8,206 bases of DNA from NCBI GenBank assembly GCA_017959525.1, contig JAGDAL010000338.1, positions 1 to 8,206 of the forward strand, given 5' to 3'. Of the stretch, positions 4,668 to 8,206 are shown in pieces. This DNA is from Lachnospiraceae bacterium (GTDB lineage Bacteria > Bacillota > Clostridia > Lachnospirales > Lachnospiraceae). The position numbers were made by a program, and so were the translations under genes. Every line of letters begins with the position of its first letter. Positions within the stretch are counted from its first letter, which is position 1. The notes below the pieces were generated by a model. It was not told the DNA's origin. It made no database searches and was given only the letters and a program-made list of their open reading frames with translations.

Positions 4668-6095
4668 ATGGAACAAATTCGCAAAACAAAAATTATCTGC
4701 ACATTGGGACCTGCCAGTGATACTCCTGAGATGATGGAAAAATTAATGAAGGCCGGCATGAACGTTGCCCGCTTTAACTTCTCCCATGGAGATCATGAGG
4801 AGCAGTTGGGTAAGTTGAACACCTTAAGAAGCGTACGTGAGAAGCTGAAGCTTCCGGTAGCAGCTCTTTTGGATACCAAGGGACCGGAGATTCGTCTGAA
4901 GGACTTCGCAGATGGCCCAATCGAGTTGGAAGAAGGCCAGACCTTCACTCTGACCACCCGCGATATCTTGGGTAATCAGAACGAAGTAGCAATTACTTAT
5001 GCTGATCTTCCGAACGATGTAGCAGCAGGCTCTCATATCTTGATTGATGACGGTTTGGTTGAGTTACAGGTGAAGGAAATCAAGAATGGCACTGACATCG
5101 TTTGTGTAGTTAATAACGGCGGACGCGTTTCCAACAAGAAGGGTGTTAACGTACCGAACGTAGAGTTGTCTATGGAGTACATCAGCCCGAAAGATTACAA
5201 GGATATCGTATTTGCAGTACAGGAAGATTTCGATTTCATCGCAGCTTCCTTCGTACGTAAGGCTTCCGACATCCAGGAAATCCGCGAGATTTTGAAGCAG
5301 TATGGTGGCGAGAAGATCAAGATCATCGCTAAGATTGAGAATAATCAGGGTATCGAGAACATCGATGAGATTATCGAAGAGGCAGACGGAATCATGGTAG
5401 CTCGTGGTGACATGGGTGTTGAGATTCCGTTGGAGGACGTTCCGGTTATCCAGAAGATGATTATTAAGAAGACTTACCAGGCTGGTAAGATCGTTATTAC
5501 CGCAACTCAGATGTTGGATTCTATGATGTCCCATCCGAGACCAACCCGTGCAGAGGCAACTGACGTTGCTAACGCAATCTATGACGGAACCAGCGCAATC
5601 ATGCTTTCCGGTGAGACTGCACAGGGTAAGTATCCGTTAGAAGCAGTTGAGACCATGGCACGTATCGCACTTCGTACCGAGCAGGATATTAACTATCTTT
5701 CCCGTATGAAGAACCGTACCGAGTTGGATCACTCCAGCGTGACCGATGCGATTTCCCATAGTGCATGTACCACAGCAGCTGACTTGAACGCAGCAGCAAT
5801 CGTAACCGTAACCAAGTCCGGACGTACCGCACAGTGCATTTCTAAGTTCCGTCCGGGTAGCCCAATCATCGGTGGATGTACTTCTGAGAAGGTATGTCGT
5901 CAGATGAACTTGTGCTGGGGTGTTACCCCAATCATGGTTCAGGAGATGGATGATGCGGACGACTTGTTCCAGCATGCCATTGATCGAAGTGAAGAAGAAG
6001 GCCTTGTCAAAGAAGGTGATTTGGTAGTTCTTACTGCCGGTGTTCCTCTTGGAATTTCCGGAACCACCAACTTGTTAAAGGCTCAGATGGTATAA
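4668..6095 (+). CDS. pyk: Pyruvate kinase
   Basis: The product (475 residues) converts phosphoenolpyruvate and ADP to pyruvate and ATP, the last step of glycolysis. Motifs in order: TKIICTLGPAS (7-17), ARFNFSHG with Arg35, Asn37 and Ser39 (34-41), LDTKGPEIR (68-76), the active-site signature IKIIAKIENNQGI (217-229) with Lys222 and Glu224, ARGDMGVEIP with Asp248 (245-254), ATQMLDSM (279-286) and PTRAEATDVANA (292-303). Glu106 in GNQNEVAITY aligns with the glutamate linked in this family to potassium dependence; that is inferred by hand alignment. The length is the short form, without the extra C-terminal phosphohistidine-like domain of Bacillus enzymes. GAGG (4659-4662) lies 5 bases before ATG. 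The gene begins 25 bases after the carbamate kinase stop, and I see no good separate promoter in that gap, so co-transcription is likely. Codon use suggests high expression. Confidence 0.97.
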   Translation: MEQIRKTKIICTLGPASDTPEMMEKLMKAGMNVARFNFSHGDHEEQLGKLNTLRSVREKLKLPVAALLDTKGPEIRLKDFADGPIELEEGQTFTLTTRDILGNQNEVAITYADLPNDVAAGSHILIDDGLVELQVKEIKNGTDIVCVVNNGGRVSNKKGVNVPNVELSMEYISPKDYKDIVFAVQEDFDFIAASFVRKASDIQEIREILKQYGGEKIKIIAKIENNQGIENIDEIIEEADGIMVARGDMGVEIPLEDVPVIQKMIIKKTYQAGKIVITATQMLDSMMSHPRPTRAEATDVANAIYDGTSAIMLSGETAQGKYPLEAVETMARIALRTEQDINYLSRMKNRTELDHSSVTDAISHSACTTAADLNAAAIVTVTKSGRTAQCISKFRPGSPIIGGCTSEKVCRQMNLCWGVTPIMVQEMDDADDLFQHAIDRSEEEGLVKEGDLVVLTAGVPLGISGTTNLLKAQMV

Positions 6096-6105
6096 ATATA
6101 AAAAT

Positions 6106-6140
6106 AAGACCTTCCGATGGAATTCATCGGAAGGTCTTTT
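6106..6140. terminator. Strong bidirectional terminator between pyk and the DtxR-family gene
   Basis: AAGACCTTCCGATG (6106-6119) and CATCGGAAGGTCTT (6125-6138) form a perfect 14-bp stem with a GAATT loop. TTTTCTTTC follows on the plus strand, and the A-rich run 6096-6107 gives T-rich sequence on the minus strand. It serves both convergent genes. Confidence 0.92.
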
Positions 6141-6153
6141 CTTTCATTCAAAA

Positions 6154-6540
6154 TTATTCGCTACATTCACCAATTCCGTGTGCAATACAATAGTCTTTGA
6201 TTGCACGGAAGGTTTCTGCACTCACATAATGTTCTACGCGGCAAGCGTCCTTAAGGGCGATGTCTTCCTGAACACCAAGCTTCAAGAACAGCGCAGACAA
6301 GAACTCATGTCTCTCATACATCTCTTCTGCAATGGACAATCCTTCTGCAGTCAGCGTGATGTGATTGTGATCATCAATCTCTACATAACCATTCTCTTTT
6401 AACTGTTTCATAAAGACGGAAACCGTCGCTCTTGCATATCCGAAATAATTACATACATCCGTTGCGCGGACAACATCCTGCTTCTTGGACAGGATCAAAA
6501 TGGACTCCAAATAGTCCTGGGCAGATTCCTGCATCTTCAT
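6154..6540 (-). CDS. DtxR/MntR-family metal-dependent transcriptional repressor
   Basis: The product (128 residues) is a cytoplasmic regulator that binds DNA when loaded with Fe(II) or Mn(II). ATG at 6540 is chosen because AAGGAGG (6555-6549) lies 8 bases upstream; the longer start at 6570 would place that site inside the coding region and has no site of its own. The N-terminal winged helix spans about 5-65, including ATDVCNYFGYARATVSVFMKQL. The dimer/metal domain follows, with no SH3-like third domain, as in MntR. Likely metal ligands are Asp9 and Glu12 (QDYLE), His78 (ERHEF), Cys100, Glu103 and His104 (DACRVEH). Cys100 matches DtxR/IdeR, whereas Asp9 matches MntR. The gene is divergent from feoA-feoA-feoB and DtxR-type operators lie at that promoter, so iron-responsive control of ferrous iron uptake is the probable job. 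The family is firm; metal preference is inferred. Confidence 0.92.
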   Translation of the reverse strand: MKMQESAQDYLESILILSKKQDVVRATDVCNYFGYARATVSVFMKQLKENGYVEIDDHNHITLTAEGLSIAEEMYERHEFLSALFLKLGVQEDIALKDACRVEHYVSAETFRAIKDYCIAHGIGECSE

Positions 6541-6592
6541 ACGAAGTTCCTCCTTTAAGGGTTTTCGCATCTGTATTCGAAAATATGATTAC

Positions 6593-6621
6593 ATTTTATA
6601 CAATTTGAATCGGCTTTTCAA
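6593..6621 (-). promoter_or_regulatory. Sigma-A type promoter for the DtxR-family gene
   Basis: On the minus strand TTGAAA (6621-6616) and TAAAAT (6598-6593) are spaced by 17 bases, each 5 of 6 to consensus. Transcription should start near 6586, giving a leader of about 46 bases. A TTAG half-site (6628-6631) lies just upstream of the -35 box, so weak autoregulation is possible. Confidence 0.65.
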
Positions 6622-6670
6622 GTGATGTTAGTTGAGGCTTTTATTTTTAGGAAAAATTGTACAAAAATGT

Positions 6671-6699
6671 TTGACACAGATGTTAGAAGGTGCTAACAT
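6671..6699 (+). promoter_or_regulatory. Promoter of the feoA-feoA-feoB operon
   Basis: TTGACA (6671-6676) is a perfect -35 box, and TAACAT (6694-6699, 4 of 6) is the -10 box at 17-base spacing. Transcription should start near 6706, leaving a leader of about 63 bases before feoA1. The spacer and -10 box are covered by an inverted repeat, as expected for a repressible promoter. Confidence 0.75.
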
Positions 6700-6701
6700 C
6701 T
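6678..6701. promoter_or_regulatory. DtxR-type operator 1 inside the feo promoter
   Basis: AGATGTTAG (6678-6686) and CTAACATCT (6693-6701) are perfect 9-bp inverted arms with a 6-base spacer. The core TTAG-N6-CTAA has the same half-site spacing as known DtxR/IdeR boxes. It fills the gap between -35 and -10, so a bound repressor would block RNA polymerase. Confidence 0.75.
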
Positions 6702-6705
6702 ATTT

Positions 6706-6722
6706 GGTTAGGGAAGCCTACC
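6706..6722. promoter_or_regulatory. DtxR-type operator 2 at the feo transcription start
   Basis: TTAGG (6708-6712) and CCTAC (6717-6721) around GAAG fit the TTAGG-N4-CCTAA pattern of DtxR-family boxes at 9 of 10 arm bases. Outer GG/CC bases (6706-6707, 6721-6722) add symmetry. Its centre is 25 bp from that of operator 1. In RNA the same bases could form a small 5' hairpin. Confidence 0.6.
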
Positions 6723-6768
6723 ATCTTTTTACCAAAAGAGGAATATTTGTGAAGGAGGGGATTGTGTG

Positions 6769-6978
6769 ATGCCATTAACATTAAGCAATCCGGGCGAGAA
6801 GCAAGTGATTGTGAAGGTCGCCGGTAATGAAAAGACACGCAAATTCCTTGAAAATTTAGGGTTTGTGCAAGGTGAAGAGATTAGTGTGGTTTCATCATTG
6901 AACGGAAATCTGATTGTGAATGTGAAAGATTCCAGAGTTGCTGTGGATCAAGCCATGGCTTCTAAGATTTATGTTTAA
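6769..6978 (+). CDS. feoA: FeoA-domain protein, first copy (divergent)
   Basis: This 69-residue cytoplasmic protein has the FeoA SH3-like fold pattern: an N-terminal MPLTLSNPGEKQVIVKV strand segment, then a helix with FLENLGFVQGEEISVV (26-41), and C-terminal strands. FeoA proteins assist the ferrous iron transporter FeoB. It is more divergent than the next copy, lacking the PLGDP and RGYxLxxR segments usually seen. ATG 6769 is preferred (AAGGAGG at 6752-6758, spacing 10) because MPLT is the common FeoA beginning; GTG 6766, one codon earlier, is closer to the site (7) and cannot be excluded. It is first in an apparent operon with feoA2 and feoB, 46 bases before feoA2, and should be controlled by the operators upstream. 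Family call is good; its specific role versus the second copy is unknown. Confidence 0.85.
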   Translation: MPLTLSNPGEKQVIVKVAGNEKTRKFLENLGFVQGEEISVVSSLNGNLIVNVKDSRVAVDQAMASKIYV

Positions 6979-7024
6979 TACGAACGACACACAAGATATT
7001 GCATGAAGGGAGTGTATAGCGCAA

Positions 7025-7249
7025 ATGGAAAGAACGTTACATGATGTTAGTGTTGGCGAGACCGTAACCGTTAAGGCAATTCGCGGAGAGGGCGCAGTCA
7101 AGAGAAGAATTATGGACATGGGAATTACCAAGAATGTAGAGATTTATGTCCGTAAAGTTGCGCCATTGGGTGATCCGGTGGAAGTAACCGTACGTGGATA
7201 TGAGTTATCCATCCGTAAAGAAGATGCCAAGATGGTTGAGATTGCATAA
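7025..7249 (+). CDS. feoA: FeoA ferrous iron transport protein, second copy
   Basis: This 74-residue protein is a typical FeoA. It shows RRIMDMGI (27-34), APLGDPVEV (46-54) and RGYELSIRKEDA (57-68), the standard landmarks of the SH3-like domain that is thought to bind FeoB and tune its GTPase or transport activity at the inner membrane face. The ribosome site is weaker and more distant than its neighbours' (GGGAG 7008-7012, 12 bases before ATG 7025), which may lower its output. Its stop codon TAA (7247-7249) overlaps the AAGGAGG site of feoB, so translation of the two is likely linked. As the closer match to the family and the immediate neighbour of feoB, this copy is the better candidate for the classical FeoA role. 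Confidence 0.93.
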   Translation: MERTLHDVSVGETVTVKAIRGEGAVKRRIMDMGITKNVEIYVRKVAPLGDPVEVTVRGYELSIRKEDAKMVEIA

Positions 7250-7261
7250 GGAGGACATACA

Positions 7262-8206
7262 GTGAGTATTCGTATTGCATTAGCAGGAAATCCAAACTGC
7301 GGTAAGACAACATTATTCAACGCACTGACCGGTTCCAACCAGTATGTAGGTAACTGGCCGGGTGTAACAGTAGAGAAGAAGACTGGTAAGTTAAAGAACA
7401 ATAAGGACGTAGATATCGTGGATCTTCCGGGTATCTATTCCCTTTCCCCATATACCTTGGAAGAGGTTGTTGCACGTAACTATTTGATTGATGAGAAGCC
7501 GGATGCCATCCTGAATATCATCGATGGTACCAACGTAGAGCGTAACCTCTACCTGACCACACAGTTGGTGGAGTTATCCATCCCGGTGGTTGTTGCAGTT
7601 AACATGATGGATGTAGTTACCAAGAACGGTGACAAGATTCATGCTGACAAGTTGAGTGAAGCTCTTGGTGTTCCGGTTGTTCCGATTTCCGCATTGAAGG
7701 GAACCGGTATTACAGAGGCTGCCGAGAAGGCTGTAGAGATTGCGAAGGCAGGCAACATTACCATTCCAAAGCATCAGTTTAGTGGAGCAGTAGAGCATGC
7801 TATTGCACACATCGAAGAGGTTGCTCTTCATTCTATGGAAGAGCGTTATCAGAGATGGTATGCAATTAAGCTGTTTGAGCGTGACGACAAGATTCAGCAG
7901 AAGCTGGGCCTGTCTCAGGATATGATTGATCACATTGAAAAAGATATCGCATCCTGCGAGAAGGAAGTGGATGATGATGCAGAGAGTATCATCACAGCAG
8001 AGCGTTATACCTATATCGGAACCATCTTCAATGAGGCAGTCACCAAGCAGAAGCGTGAGATGACCACTTCCGATAAGATTGACCGTGTGGTAACCAATCG
8101 TTGGTTGGCACTTCCAATCTTTGCTCTTGTGATGTTTGTTGTTTACTATGTATCTGTTACATCCGTTGGTACTTGGGCAACGGATTGGGCGAATGATCAG
8201 TTGTTG
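7262..8206 (+). CDS. feoB: FeoB ferrous iron transporter, N-terminal part (cut by window end)
   Basis: The frame is open to the last base (315 codons, no stop), so the C-terminal membrane part is missing. FeoB imports Fe(II) across the cytoplasmic membrane and carries a cytoplasmic G domain. The start is GTG 7262, 7 bases after AAGGAGG (7248-7254). G motifs are complete: G1 GNPNCGKTT (9-17), G2 Thr36 in NWPGVTVEKK, G3 DLPG (54-57), G4 NMMD (114-117) and G5 SALKG (143-147). A helical regulatory domain follows (about 170-275), and the first membrane segment begins near residue 282 (LALPIFALVMFVVYYVSV). Nothing in the visible part looks damaged. It is third in the operon after two feoA genes and should be repressed by the DtxR-like protein when iron is plentiful. 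Confidence 0.96.
   Translation, partial: MSIRIALAGNPNCGKTTLFNALTGSNQYVGNWPGVTVEKKTGKLKNNKDVDIVDLPGIYSLSPYTLEEVVARNYLIDEKPDAILNIIDGTNVERNLYLTTQLVELSIPVVVAVNMMDVVTKNGDKIHADKLSEALGVPVVPISALKGTGITEAAEKAVEIAKAGNITIPKHQFSGAVEHAIAHIEEVALHSMEERYQRWYAIKLFERDDKIQQKLGLSQDMIDHIEKDIASCEKEVDDDAESIITAERYTYIGTIFNEAVTKQKREMTTSDKIDRVVTNRWLALPIFALVMFVVYYVSVTSVGTWATDWANDQLL

Noticed and set aside
5064..5534. Minus-strand open frame inside pyk (156 codons), and similar shorter ones at 4824-5036 and 5637-5975
   Set aside because: They are antisense shadows of a strongly biased, conserved coding gene and lack start signals.
6541..6570. Ten-residue N-terminal extension of the DtxR-family regulator (ATG 6570)
   Set aside because: The strong AAGGAGG site lies inside this stretch and points to ATG 6540; no ribosome site precedes 6570.
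6580..6597. Fur-like box over the regulator transcription start
   Set aside because: AAAATAT (6580-6586) and ACATTTT (6591-6597) are inverted at 6 of 7 positions, but the sequence does not match the Fur 7-1-7 pattern and is AT-rich, so chance is likely.

Overview
The window looks like ordinary chromosome from a low-to-mid-GC Firmicute, most likely a clostridial (Lachnospiraceae-like) bacterium. The reasons are strong AGGAGG ribosome sites, sigma-A type promoters, RecD2 without RecBC, a comF-yvyF pair, a short pyruvate kinase, and a DtxR-type regulator divergent from a feoA-feoA-feoB iron operon. The family-level assignment is inference from gene content. No transposase, integrase, CRISPR array, tRNA or rRNA was seen, and no intergenic gap exceeds about 230 bases.

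Layout. Positions 1-396 are the 3' end of a RecD2-type helicase. A small orphan gene (484-687) follows with its own promoter and ends at a bidirectional hairpin terminator shared with a convergent lipoprotein gene (2290 to 746, minus strand). That lipoprotein is an ABC-type substrate-binding protein with an unusual acidic insert of about 150 residues. Divergent from it, comF (2496-3221) and yvyF (3237-3638) form a tight pair closed by a terminator. comF appears to start at, or within a base or two of, its own transcription start. A carbamate kinase gene (3710-4642) follows; it is full length and in frame but carries a TAG at codon 128, where the family has a conserved lysine. Pyruvate kinase (4668-6095) lies 25 bases downstream and ends in a strong bidirectional terminator. 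A DtxR/MntR-family regulator gene (6540 to 6154, minus) is divergent from feoA1, feoA2 and the start of feoB (cut by the window end).

How the genes work together. The clearest circuit is iron: the DtxR-like repressor faces the feo operon, and the feo promoter carries two DtxR-type inverted repeats, one between -35 and -10 and one at the predicted transcription start. comF (competence) and yvyF (flagellar-operon protein) keep the pairing known from Bacillus, but flgM does not follow here. Carbamate kinase and pyruvate kinase could be co-transcribed; both are ATP-forming kinases in their physiological direction, but the TAG probably inactivates the first.

I found no convincing wholly new multi-gene system. 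The points most worth a second look are the TAG-interrupted carbamate kinase, the apparently leaderless comF, the tandem operators at feo, the insert-bearing lipoprotein and the arcC leader hairpin.
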